The notes below the pieces were generated by a model, which searched no databases, was not told the DNA's origin, and was given only the letters and a program-made list of their open reading frames with translations. Both the position numbers and the translations under genes were made by a program. DNA of 64,000 nt from Oenanthe sinensis (lineage: Eukaryota; Streptophyta; Magnoliopsida; Apiales; Apiaceae), in assembly GCA_028671895.1 (NCBI GenBank), contig JAPMAC010000221.1, positions 9,858,001-9,922,000 of the forward strand. Direction: 5' to 3'. Shown piece after piece: positions 55,001 through 64,000 of this stretch; the first letter of the stretch is position 1, and each line of letters opens with the position of its first letter.

Positions 55001-58000
55001 TCACCCAATCTACCTCGACCTTGGTGACAAATGTTCTTAGCCCTACACAAGCTAATTTTCCAAGTCCATGCCATGTGTCTTCTTTTTTCTTCTCTGTAAA
55101 CTCATGATTATTCCACACTACATCAATTTTGTGGTCCTCTACTTTCCAATGGATGAAAGGTGTTGGGGAAGGGGCCGGAGAGATGGGTAAAGAATCATCT
55201 TGAGGCGCACCCTCAGGTTCTACGTGAGAGGCTTCAGCTGGCCCCTCAATTATTTGTTTGCCTTTTTCTTTTCCTCACTAACCTCGCCACTTCTCCATCT
55301 TCAAGGTCAGTTTCAAGATCTACGTTAACTGAGATGGGGCGCGCCTCATGGCTGGGCACTGCCTCTTCAGAAGTTACTGGGGAGAACAGACGGAGAAGGT
55401 TCTTTTCCGGAAAAGCCTAATTCACTTCTATTTTTTCTATTTTTACTAAGGCGTTCCAAGAAGATACGAATTTTCTTCAAAGTTTTGGGAGACAAGGAAG
55501 GTGGCATCCTGGTGGGAGTTGTGGACACGCCGTACCTCGGATTAAATTCGCGAAAGGAATGGAAGGGAAGGTTGGACGCGCCTTCATAGACCATCTGAAA
55601 TGAAGACAATCAACACTTAGTATGGTATTATGAAGGCACGCCCTGTAGTCGCGTGCGAAGGGACTAAGATTTGAAGGCAATTAAGGGATTATTGGGGAAT
55701 GAGTTAATTTTTGGAGTACTAGTAGTATTGATTAGTTATTATCAGCTTCTTACTCATTATGTAAGGGCGCTACTTAAGTCAGGGCACACCCTCGTGGGTA
55801 TTACTTCAACAAATGTGAAGTACTAGTGTGACGAAAAGACAAGGACGAAGTAGGGGCGTTCATGTGAATAATATTAGGGAGCACCCATGTAAGGACGTTG
55901 TAAATTCCAGAAACATACATGTGTTAACATCATATAGCAAAACAAGATCTACCAGATATACATAAAGACATGTATACAAGCAAGAATGAAGAACACATAG
56001 AAAACTCAAATAGTCTTTTGTACTTTTAGGAAGAAGCAACGGATGAAAGTAAATAAAGAATAGTGCATATGAAACGTACCAACTAGGTGAACAGCTAGCC
56101 TCCAAAAAATTGAAATTTGGGTGAAGGAGTCGCCTGGAAAAATTGAAAAAATTGAAATTGAAATCTTGTCTTGGGTGTAGTTATTGTACACGGTTTAATA
56201 TATAAAAGGTTGGGCGCGCCTTCTTCCTCTAACAAGGAGGGCGCAGGGGAATTCGGCACGACCTCTTGCGGTCACTTGCCTTGCTTCATTAACGTCTACG
56301 CAACCTATGCCTGTCAATGCCAATTGAAGATCCATGCTCTGTATTCCATGAGTTTCCCTCGGCAGAGAGTTTTCGGATATTCCTGACCTTATCTTGGATG
56401 ATACTTTCCCTGTACTTAGGCGGGTTACCCTCATCTAGGGGCTTAGGATGTGTCCTGCATTTGCGGTGGATCTAGTGATGGCCTCCAGTCAAGGTATCCG
56501 GGAAATAACTGTAGTAGACCGACTAGAGTTCACGGTTTCCGGGTCAACGTCGAATCCATGAAGTCCTTGGGCCTTATACTGGCCTTTGACCTGTCCAAAC
56601 AAGCCTAATGTAGAGACCTTTTCGAAGAGGAACTTCATTGCCTACTTTGATTCGAATAAGGGCTTTCCTTTCCTGTTGGGCCTCTAATTTGCCAGAACTA
56701 CGTTGACTTGATCCTCTATTTCTCATAAATAAAGGTACGTAGGCACATTGTTGGGGTCGAAACATGGTTGCATGGTTCGTGGGTCAGCTTATGGAACCGC
56801 GATCCAGTTCCCTCGTTCCGGAACACGATTCCTTTTCGACCCAGATCACTCGGAATCACGCTCCAGTTCGCCAACTCCGACGATCCCCTTTTAACTCCGA
56901 AAATCATTATGTAAAAAGGAGAAGAACAAAAAATAGGAAGATAACCTTGATTACTTGAACATATTTGAATCCCCTTAATATTATGTGTAGTAACTTTAAA
57001 ATTTTACATTTCCCGATTAATTCACTTATATATTTTAATTATAAAATAGTAACTAAAACATAGATACAATAGCAAATATACATAATATTTTCTAAAGAAA
57101 TAACTATAAAAGGGATCCTCGTATCGACCCGCGTATCCAATTTGCGGGTCACCGTATTCAATTCATAAAAACTAACGTTTCACGTACCCGACCCTGTACC
57201 ACGTACCCGAACGGCTTGTGAACCGTGCAACACTATGTCGGAAAACCTAAAGTACACAGTCGTCGGAGAGAAAACATATTTTTCTCTGACAGTCAAAACT
57301 CTAGTTATTCCAAAAACCTAGCAATCTCAGCCCCAATCTCATACAAACCACCGGACTCCGGTGATATTTTTCATCATGTTTATCCACTTGAAAGGGAAAT
57401 GAGTCACTAACTTTGTAAGACTGTAAGGAGTATTGGGTGCCTACATAAGTTTAATAATACTTTTAGTCAGAGCTCATAAATATAGTACAACAGATAAAAG
57501 AGGAGCTTGTACAATAAACCAATTATACTGGGATTCTACATGCCGCCAAAGGTAAAAACAAAATTTTCTTTAAGAAGGGCGAGGGCCTCGAAGTCATACA
57601 CAGAGCCAAAATGTCCTCAGAAAAGCTAACCCAGCATTAGTAACGTATCAACAACTTAGTCTACAACAAGAGAGCAATTGGCAGGTGGGATGTATTAAAA
57701 TTAAAAATGGCATTGCATTTGCAAGGATATGATGTTTAAGATAATCAATTGTTTCCCCGCTCCCGATCCCCCGCCCTCCATCTCTCACTCGATATCTTCT
57801 TATACAAGCTAATTATATCTCTGTTCTTCTGAATATCTGTTAATTCTCTCTCTAATCTGCTCTATCTTTCTGTTTTTCTACTGATTACTAATTCTGTACA
57901 TAGAACAACAAACCCTAGTTCTTGCCAGCCTAACTAAAGCACATACAATACAAAATGAATGTTTGCAGTCCCACCACACTACTACAATTTAGCATTGATC

Positions 58001-61000
58001 AAATCAGGACACCAAACTTGTAGTTGATAAGACATTCAACAGAAAGAGAGTTCCTACATTCAACTTGTTTCAGTTAAAATGGCAACTATACTTGGATGAC
58101 ATGATAAATTATGTAACAACCTATGGAAAACATAAATATAAATGAATTAGCTTGTGAAGAGGCTTGGCACTAACTTGCTATTGTACACAAGATCCTTGTT
58201 ACCATAATTCACAAAGAACTATTAAACAACAATACCTCTTTTTAATGTTTTTCAATCAACAAATATTTTGTTTAAGATGAAGTAAGAACACAAAGCAAGG
58301 GATAAACAGTACTCCCTACAGAAGTATAAAATAACACAGAGAAGATTCTTTTAAGAAAATTACAAAAAAAAACAAACTCCGACATAGAAGCAAGAAACAG
58401 TGATAAACGATGTTGTACACGGTTTTATACATAGAAGGCTGGGCGCGGAGGAACCTTCTTCCTCCGACAAGGAGGGCGCACCCTCTTTCAGGGGAATTCA
58501 GCCCGGCCTCTTGCAGTCACTTGCCTTGTGTCAACGTCTATGCAGCCTATGTCTGTCAATGTCAATTGAAGACCCATGCATTCCACGAGTTTTCCCTCGA
58601 TGGAGAGTTTTGGGATATTCCTGACCTTATCTTGGAAGATCCTTTCCCTCTACTCAGGCGGGTTGCCCTGGGTTGCCCTCGTCTGGGGGCTTTGGGGGCT
58701 TAGGATGTGTCCTGCATTTGCGGTAGATCTAGTTGCATTTGCGGTAGATCTAGTGCTGGCCTCCAGTCAAGATATCCGGGAAATAACTGTAGTGGACCGA
58801 CTAGAATTCACAGTTTCCGGGTCAACGTCGAGTGGAATCCATGAAGTCCTTGGGTCTTATATTGAGCTTTGACCTATCCAAACAACCCCTAATGTAGAGA
58901 CCTCTTCCAAGAGGAACTTCATTGCCTACTTTGATTCGAATAAGGGCTCTCCTTTCCTGTTGGGCCTCTGGCCTCTGATCTGATTTGTCAGAACTACGTG
59001 AACCTGATCCTCTATTTTGCCTATAAATAAAGGTACGTAAATCTCTAATTTGCCTATAAATAAAGGTATTCCAAAAACCTAGAGTACACAGCCGTCAAAG
59101 CTAGAGTACACAATCTCTAATTTGCCTATAAATAAAGGTATTCCAAAAACATAGGCACATTGTTGGGGTTGGAAAACCTAGAGTACACAGCCGTCAAAGC
59201 TCTAGTTATTCCAAAAACCTAGCAATCTCAGGCCTCAATCTCATACAAACCACCGCGGTGATCTTTTTCCGACAAAGAACCTCAATCTTTGTTGATTACC
59301 AGATTTCTCCATCAACAAACAATATTATGGCATGGTAAAGTACTAAAGTATCTAGCTGGCGCAGAACGCGTAATCTTCTATAACCAGGAAAAAGTAAATC
59401 ACAATTTTACGACACTATAGATTTACGACACCGTTTATAAATATAACAAACTTCTAAAGAAAACGAACCTTTAGACATCACCACAAGGGAGCTTCCATTG
59501 TTAGCACCAGCAATGGAACTAATATAGAAATTCTTATCCCATTGTTCCATAATCCACTCCTGCAACATTTAGTAGATCAAGTAAATTTTCTGTACTACAA
59601 ACATCTGAGATTGATGCAAGAAAGAAATGCATATGTAAGAAATAAGTATGAACCTTGTGTAGAAATAATGGAGACAACTCATAAACTTGGCTTGTAAAGC
59701 CAGTACCAGCATCCATAATAATAGCCCATAGGTTAGAACAAGATGCAACACAACTTATTAGTAATCCATCTGCATTTCCTCTCTCCACATGTTGTCCCAA
59801 TCTTGCATCTGCTACATTATAATGATACCTAAAACAGTAACGAAAAGCTAGTCAGGAACCACATGTGTGGATGTAGAATAATTGGTAAGGTCCTTATACT
59901 TGAATCAATGAGGTACTCCCCAACAGATGTTATTATTCTTAAATCGCACTAAAAATCAATTTCCGATGTAAATGTTTCACCAATTAAAATCATCAAAATT
60001 GATACGAACTTTACACTTCAAAAGGCTTCATAATATCTTCAAAAAAAAACACATATGCTTCTTTGGGTATAATCATAAACAATAGTATATAAATCTGTAC
60101 AACTTTGAATAGCTGATATATTTAAGGTACCTGGGAACAAAGTGCTTGTAAAAATGATATCATGCACAATTGCACACAAGTGACTGTAAAATTACAACTG
60201 AGAGGAATGAAAAGAGTGAAGGAATGGAAGGCAATCACTTACGACATAGGTAATATAAAATTTAAAATAAATCTCGAAAGAAAAAAGTATAACTGCTACT
60301 GATGCCAGAAAGGTGGTGCAATTTAATGTTGATATGTGATTATGCCTGAAAAAGATAATGTCACCCTATGGGGGAATATAACTAAAAGCTGGACCACCCC
60401 AAGTTACAGTAATTGACAACAGTACCTCCACTAACATTGCACTATTAAAATTAAAATCTTGATTTTACTTTCTATTCGGATGAAAACTAACTTACACAGA
60501 TCATAACTAGCAAGCTGAATAAAAAACAACAATCAACAATTTAGTGCCCGTTTGGGGTTTCTTATTTCCAGAAATAAGTTAATTATTTCTGGAAGTAAGT
60601 ACATAGAGGTGTACTTTTTTTTAAAATAAATACTTTTTTTATAAAAAAAAATCTAAACTTAAATTTCTACAATAAATACTTATCGTAAAAAAACATGTAA
60701 ATATGATTTTTTTATAAAAATAAGTTACTTATTACTTACTTCAAGTAACCCCAAACGGGGTGGACCCCCATATTTAACAGGATTCCATGTCTACAACATA
60801 CATAAATGACACAAAATCCCAACACATTGTGTAAACAAAATAGTGTAGCAGCAAACTTGTATTTCAGAATGTACAGACAAAAAAAATCCAAGCAACGCTA
60901 AAAACATTAAACCTTCTTGATCATTTGTCGATTTCTTAGTAAATTTGATTTGTGGCAAAGCAAATTAATGTCAGCATGTCATTCCGTTTGTATTCGGTAT

Positions 61001-62560
61001 TAGGCTTGAAATTTCAAGGTAAAAAACAAGATAGCCCAACTATCAATATTCATGCATTGATTCGGTATAAGAACAAACCAATATCGAATGCAATTCACTC
61101 CAAGTCAGAATAAAATTTAGCTCTATTAATGCATAATGTGAACCCTGGCCTTTATAAATATATGTAATAAAATATATAATTTCATAATGGAAGTATCTGA
61201 ACTTCTCTTGTAACGGTCTGCAACACTAGCCCAAGTGTCTGGCTCTCTAAAAACTATACGGCATTATGTAAACAAAATCTCAAAAAGAAAGCCACTGAAT
61301 TTATGAATAAACAGAGTACCTCTGCTTCATAGGTAGCCTGGCATTGTAAATTGAAATCCACTGTGTAGCAGGAACTCCCATGCGCACCTTCTTCGTAGGT
61401 TGTCCATCATCATCGTCCTCGAGATTCAACCTACCCCGCTTTTGGCCTACTTGGAAAATAATCTGCAAAGATACCAAAGATGGAAACCAACTCTAAGACC
61501 ATGTATCCAAGTAAAACTAATATTACTCGTGAATAAATTCTAACATCACCTTCTGAGCACCATCTATGTTTAAAGGCCTTATAGCTGGATTTGGACCAAG
61601 CAGTCCCTCAAAAAGAGATATTAACTTGGAATAATTAGGCTCTTCATCAAATTTCATGTTCACCACTATCTCGAGAAATTGTCTTATAGGTGCAGGGCAA
61701 AAGCAACACAACATTTCAGGAGAAGTAGCCATCTTTTTCTTACAAACTAGGAAAGACTTATTATCACCCTTAAAGGAAAAAGGACATATTATTAAGCCAT
61801 GGTGCTAATAAAATCAAATACAAAGATCGTAACAAGTACGTTATAATACCTGATAACCTTGCCATGGCAGCCTGCCTCGGTGAAGAAAAATGAGGGTATA
61901 TGCAAGTGATTCTAAATCGTCTCTCCGACTGGCAGTCCTTCCCAAGTGAGCGTGTACACTAGCATACCGAACAGTCCCTCTGGAAAATATAAAATAAACC
62001 CTATAGTTATAAAATTCAAATGGTAAAAACAGAAGGCAAGGTGATAATTATGAAGTTCTTTACCTAAACATATCCGGCCGTTGATCATACTCAACATGCT
62101 GTAGATTACCACTCTCTCTCCACTTAGTTGCTGCAACTCATTGTCAATGAAACATCAGCAGTGCACATGAAAATATAATCAAAGCAAATTTAAAGCAAGA
62201 AAGAGTTGCTGACCTAATCCAAGGTCAACAAGAAAAAGCTTCTTCTCTTGAGCAGTTGATGGCTGACCAAGTAAAAAGTTTTCCGGTTTCACATCTCCAT
62301 GCACATAACTTGTATAAACACCAAATATCTCAGATTTTACCACCAAAAAAAATATACAAGAAATAAAAACAAACTTTATAAAACAAGAATACATAAATTT
62401 GAAATCAAATCACAGGAAAAGTTTGTAGAAACCATAGCGTAGAAAGAGTAAAAAGATGAGAAGGTCAAAATTATCTGTAAAATCATACCCTTTTGAGTGC
62501 ACCTTGTCTAAGATCGACAAGGACTCAACAGCAATGCAAGCAATCATTTCGGATGACATC
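49054..62560 (-). CDS. MLK: MLK/PPK casein-kinase-1-like protein kinase, C-terminal eleven exons (partial)
   Basis: Exons (minus strand): 62560-62489, 62308-62214, 62130-62064, 61979-61850, 61768-61550, 61462-61320, 59828-59654, 59559-59469, 50409-50252, 49946-49758, 49113-49054. All borders are GT-AG and every phase agrees, giving about 465 residues to the stop. Plant MLK/PPK kinases are nuclear CK1-like Ser/Thr kinases that phosphorylate histone H3 Thr3 and act in light and clock signalling. Visible: catalytic loop YVHGDVKPENFLL, DLGLA (DFG equivalent), RYASVHAHLGRTASRRDDLESLAY of CK1 type, then the plant-specific C-terminal half (KKVRMGVPATQWISIYNA, VYELSPLFLHKEWIMEQWDK, FKWINKKWKEGFHVTSMATA, DFLYPSEGIHRRWDAGYRIT). 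The protein ends YGRTVS where relatives end YGRTVC. The glycine-rich loop exons lie beyond 64000. No stops or frameshifts. Confidence 0.93.
50347..51400. repeat. Segment A: exon end plus intron, duplicated at 57377-58410
   Basis: It contains the 5' 63 bases of the kinase exon 50252-50409 and the adjoining 991 bases of intron. A near-identical copy with a few per cent differences lies about 7 kb to the right. Both copies end directly at the same LTR start (TGTTGTACACGG). It includes a C-rich CCCTCC run (50733-50780) that is shorter in the other copy. The last five bases, CACAA, are the probable target site of the Tat insertion. Confidence 0.85.
51401..51830 (+). repeat. LTR 1 of the second Tat element, shortened
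   Basis: It begins TGTTGTACACGG and shares GAAGACCCATGCTCTGTATT, GGGAAATAGCTGTAGTGGAC, CCGAATTCCCC-type and TCTCATACAAACCA blocks with the copies at 56182 and 58411. It lacks the segment with the TATAAATA boxes and joins directly to CCTAGTTATTT, so it has an internal deletion of about 300 bp relative to the copy at 58411. Confidence 0.75.
51831..52448 (+). pseudogene. Fused gag-side fragment and integrase C-terminus of the second Tat element
   Basis: After an Arg-rich stretch of gag/leader sequence with stops, the reading changes at about 52180 to the integrase end: RTTRYYNSKVRK, ELVLRKVMPHTKKASHGVF, GANWEGPFKVRAALW, and NAEHLKKYYQ followed by a stop. It matches the end of the first Tat element (GVFGANWEGPYKVKTVLW, NAEHLKKYLP). 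A large deletion removed everything between the two parts. Confidence 0.75.
52449..53234 (+). other. Spacer of the second Tat element
   Basis: Non-coding, with an AGT microsatellite (52501-52516), a CTAGGGGGTAGTAG segment like that after pol in the first Tat element, and several GGCGCGCC-type words (52691, 52976). No gene. Confidence 0.5.
53235..55609 (-). pseudogene. Antisense extra ORF (aORF) of the second Tat element
   Basis: Homologous in layout to the antisense ORF of the first Tat element. The N-terminal part lies at 55609-55367 (LPFHSFREFNPRYGVST). The Transposase_28-like core is at 55118-54598 (RAPLHPYFRW, then AICEWFDIAPIQLSPNAWKF, IALFMMYRSLDF, GIGYFYFVVWKKH). The C-terminal coiled coil (54125-53235, 296 codons open) has a long KDKDIAKKELEAANLAKARL heptad region and the conserved end FLAFEPDFDWTRWGPST. 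Three parts lie in different frames; introns or frameshifts could explain this, and CATATTTTGTAG before 54100 looks like an acceptor. The function of these proteins is unknown. Confidence 0.65.
56182..57373 (+). repeat. LTR 2 of the second Tat element, with an inserted MITE
   Basis: It starts TATTGTACACGG (TG changed to TA), contains a CATAAATAAAGGTACGTAG promoter-like region near 56725, and ends GGTGATATTTTTCA at 57373. Relative to the copy at 58411-59270 it carries about 480 extra bases (56757-57239) with inverted ends. Directly after it, the duplicated host segment A' begins. Confidence 0.7.
56757..57239. mobile_element. MITE-like insertion inside LTR 2
   Basis: It interrupts the LTR between TTGTTGGGG and GGAAAACCTA. 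The left end is ACATGGTTGCATGGTTC. The right end reverse-complemented is ACATAGTGTTGCACGGTTC, giving imperfect terminal inverted repeats of about 20 bp. There is no ORF. The left half is unusually rich in TTCCG/CCGGAA words. The class is uncertain (hAT- or MULE-type). Confidence 0.5.
57377..58410. repeat. Segment A': duplicate of kinase exon end and intron
   Basis: A copy of 50347-51400. It starts inside the exon copy (TGTTTATCCACTTGAAAGGG) and includes its splice acceptor as TAG instead of CAG (57443-57441). The exon copy (57377-57440) has one extra A in GAAAGGG and lacks the rest of the exon and any donor from the original, so it cannot replace the true exon. Confidence 0.85.
58411..59270 (+). 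repeat. LTR 3: extra Tat LTR after segment A', probably a solo LTR
   Basis: 860 bp beginning TGTTGTACACGG and ending GGTGATCTTTTTCC (the CA end changed to CC). It is followed by GACAA, close to the CACAA before LTR 1. It contains three TATAAATAAAGGTA boxes (about 59022, 59055, 59128) from a local duplication of TTTGCCTATAAATAAAGG, and a repeated GCATTTGCGGTAGATCTAG (58716-58754). No internal element sequence is attached. Confidence 0.75.
59829..61319 (-). other. Intron of the kinase gene
   Basis: A 1.5-kb intron, AT-rich, holding the MITE at 60547-60759 and otherwise no recognisable feature. Confidence 0.7.
60547..60759. mobile_element. MITE with CCCGTTTGGGGTT ends in a kinase intron
   Basis: 213 bp with terminal inverted repeats CCCGTTTGGGGTT / AACCCCAAACGGG. 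Just inside are matching TTATTTCCAGAAATAAGTTA- and AAATAAGTTACTTATTACTT-type sequences, so it can fold into a long hairpin. The form is typical of hAT-like plant MITEs. A clear 8-bp target duplication was not found. Confidence 0.7.
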
Positions 62561-63067
62561 CTGTCAAATATACACAATTGCAAATTTGCAAATAATCAAA
62601 AAACAGGACAGAAAATCATCACTTTGAAAACAAATATAATTCCCCATTTCTATTATACAGTTCTTCACTTGCAAAAATGATCACAAAACCACAATATATA
62701 TTGCATATCCACAACCCATGTACAATAGAAAAGAGTAAAACAATAGTCACCAAACAAACTATGATTCCTATGGTTGCGAGGATCATGAGGATATGGAAAC
62801 AATCAAGACCATGTTTATCACAAATTGGTGCATAATTTGTAGGCACGGTGCATAAGGTATTCATTTGAATGATTTTACTTATATTGAGACGTTAATCTCA
62901 GATCCAGGCGGAAGCTAATTCAGTAAATTCAACTGAAAATTTCAAGTACTCGCTCTCATTACCATACACTAAACAGTTGGCATAGATACTCCATAGTCCA
63001 TAAGTTTACACAGAAAATGATTACACTTCACATATACTGGCATTAAATAATTATTATTACTATTATT
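62561..63067 (-). other. Part of the kinase intron before the first visible exon
   Basis: AT-rich sequence upstream of exon 62560-62489 with no further exon of the kinase. The missing N-terminal exons (ATP-binding loop) should lie beyond 64000. Confidence 0.6.
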
Positions 63068-63728
63068 CATGGTTGTCACGGCGCTCGACTAGTCGCGACT
63101 AGTCGGCGACTAGTCGAGCAGTCGAGCTAGGATAGTCGACTGAAACCACCGACTTGAAAAAATTGATATTTCGGCCGACTAGTCGACTGACTGCTCGACT
63201 AGTCGACTAGTCGAGCCGACTAGTCATATGGGCTGTCGACTGGTTCAAAAAACCCGGTCAAACCCAGTCAAACCTAGTCATATAAATAAGATTTTAACCT
63301 AAAAACAACAAATTATAACCTAATTTAGCGGCAGCAACGACCCAGACCAAGTAACCTAGTTCTTCCTTCACAAATCACAAGTAAGTTTTTTCTCTCTTCT
63401 TTTATATGTATGTATACATATATATAAGTGTATGTATACATATATATAAGTGTTCAAAACTATATATAGTCATATAGATATATAACTATATATATATAAT
63501 ATGTATGTATATGTATGTATATTATCAATTAAGAATTTAAGAATAAATTACAAGTTTTGGATAAGTCATAAATCTTAAAACTAAAGAATTATATAAGTAT
63601 ATAAATTAAATTATATATATATATATATATAATTTGTCGACTAGTCGACGACTAGTCTCGACTAGTCAGACTAGTCGACTAGCCGAACCTCCATCGACTC
63701 GACTCGACTGACCCCCGTGACAACCATG
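63068..63728. mobile_element. Foldback element with CGACTAGTCG arrays
   Basis: Perfect 14-bp terminal inverted repeats CATGGTTGTCACGG (63068-63081) and CCGTGACAACCATG (63715-63728). Just inside each end are dense arrays of the palindrome CGACTAGTCG and variants (63084-63225 and 63635-63705). The middle is AT-rich with ATGTATGTATA repeats and carries no transposase. Flanking ATTATTATTA tracts hide any target duplication. It lies in the kinase intron. Confidence 0.75.
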
Positions 63729-63928
63729 CTATTATTATTATTATTAATTATTATTAGGTAAAGACAAATTATGGGTTTCTACGCAAGTGAAATTAGCCAT
63801 ATGAAGAGAGCTAATTTAATGTCCTTCCTAGAAACTTAAGAAAAGAAAATGACCTTTAAGTGAAGAGTGCCAGCCTAAATTGGTAAATCTCAAAGTAAGA
63901 GTCCAAGGTAGCATTACCATACACTAAG

Positions 63929-63950
63929 TAGTAGTAGTAGTAGTAGTATT
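63929..63950. repeat. AGT microsatellite
   Basis: About seven AGT units near the right edge of the window, in the presumed kinase intron. Confidence 0.8.
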
Positions 63951-64000
63951 AGTGCAATAAGTAAAGCGTTTCAGATTAAGCTTATTATATATTACATCTG

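Larger units (their letters stand above)
51401..57373 (+). mobile_element. Internally deleted Tat-lineage Ty3/gypsy element in a kinase intron
   Basis: LTR-like ends at 51401 to about 51830 and 56182-57373 enclose a short gag-side fragment, an integrase C-terminus in the plus direction and a large antisense ORF. Protease, RT, both RNase H domains and the integrase core are missing, so it is non-autonomous. It lies antisense to the kinase gene within its 9-kb intron. The element is unusually rich in GGCGCGCC and close variants. Confidence 0.75.

Overview
This is nuclear DNA of a flowering plant, most likely a eudicot. It is AT-rich, carries intron-containing plant genes, and is about two thirds transposable elements. 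The plant genes are two tandem dirigent genes, a PSA2-type thylakoid DnaJ zinc-finger gene, and the 3' part of a plant-specific MLK/PPK casein-kinase-1-like gene. A SINE-like relic in a PSA2 intron resembles asterid SINEs, but the family of the plant cannot be settled from this window.

Layout. Bases 1-15600 are nested retrotransposons. A minus-strand Sirevirus-like Ty1/copia element, of which only the 5' LTR (365-1640), PBS and leader are in the window, sits inside the gag-protease ORF of an older minus-strand copia element (gag 1641-2966, leader, 5' LTR 4569-5725). That element sits inside a decayed plus-strand Tat-lineage Ty3/gypsy element (5726 to about 15600) with two RNase H domains and an antisense extra ORF. 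Bases 15758-17816 hold the dirigent pair. Bases 20041-24830 hold the PSA2 homologue on the minus strand, whose five exons join with consistent phases. A small TIR element lies at 25670-26325.

Bases 27114-46803 are one complete, very young Sirevirus (19690 bp, TSD ATATT) on the minus strand. Its LTRs are unusually long (3664 and 3663 bp) and almost identical. The order on the minus strand is 5' LTR (43141-46803), PBS, gag, pol, a 3.2 kb spacer with signals of its own transcription unit, a third ORF (32564-33925), duplicated polypurine tracts, and 3' LTR (27114-30777). Gag and pol share a frame but are separated by a UAA and a UAG, and pol has no AUG ahead of its protease.

Bases 47648-48170 are a short retroposed sequence with an A tail and 15-bp target duplications. 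From 49054 to 62560 eleven exons of the MLK/PPK kinase run on the minus strand, with all splice phases in agreement; the N-terminal exons lie beyond 64000. One intron of this gene has grown to about 9 kb. It holds an internally deleted Tat element (51401-57373) and a duplicate of about 1.05 kb of exon end plus intron, followed by an extra LTR (58411-59270). MITE-type elements lie in other introns, including a palindrome-rich foldback element at 63068-63728.

The features most worth following are the Sirevirus ORF3 unit (TATA box, splice signals, 25-bp hairpin, and a protein resembling the putative plant transposon domain rather than an envelope), its AUG-less pol, and the element-specific CpG words scattered through the two Tat elements (TCGCATCGC-type in one, GGCGCGCC in the other).
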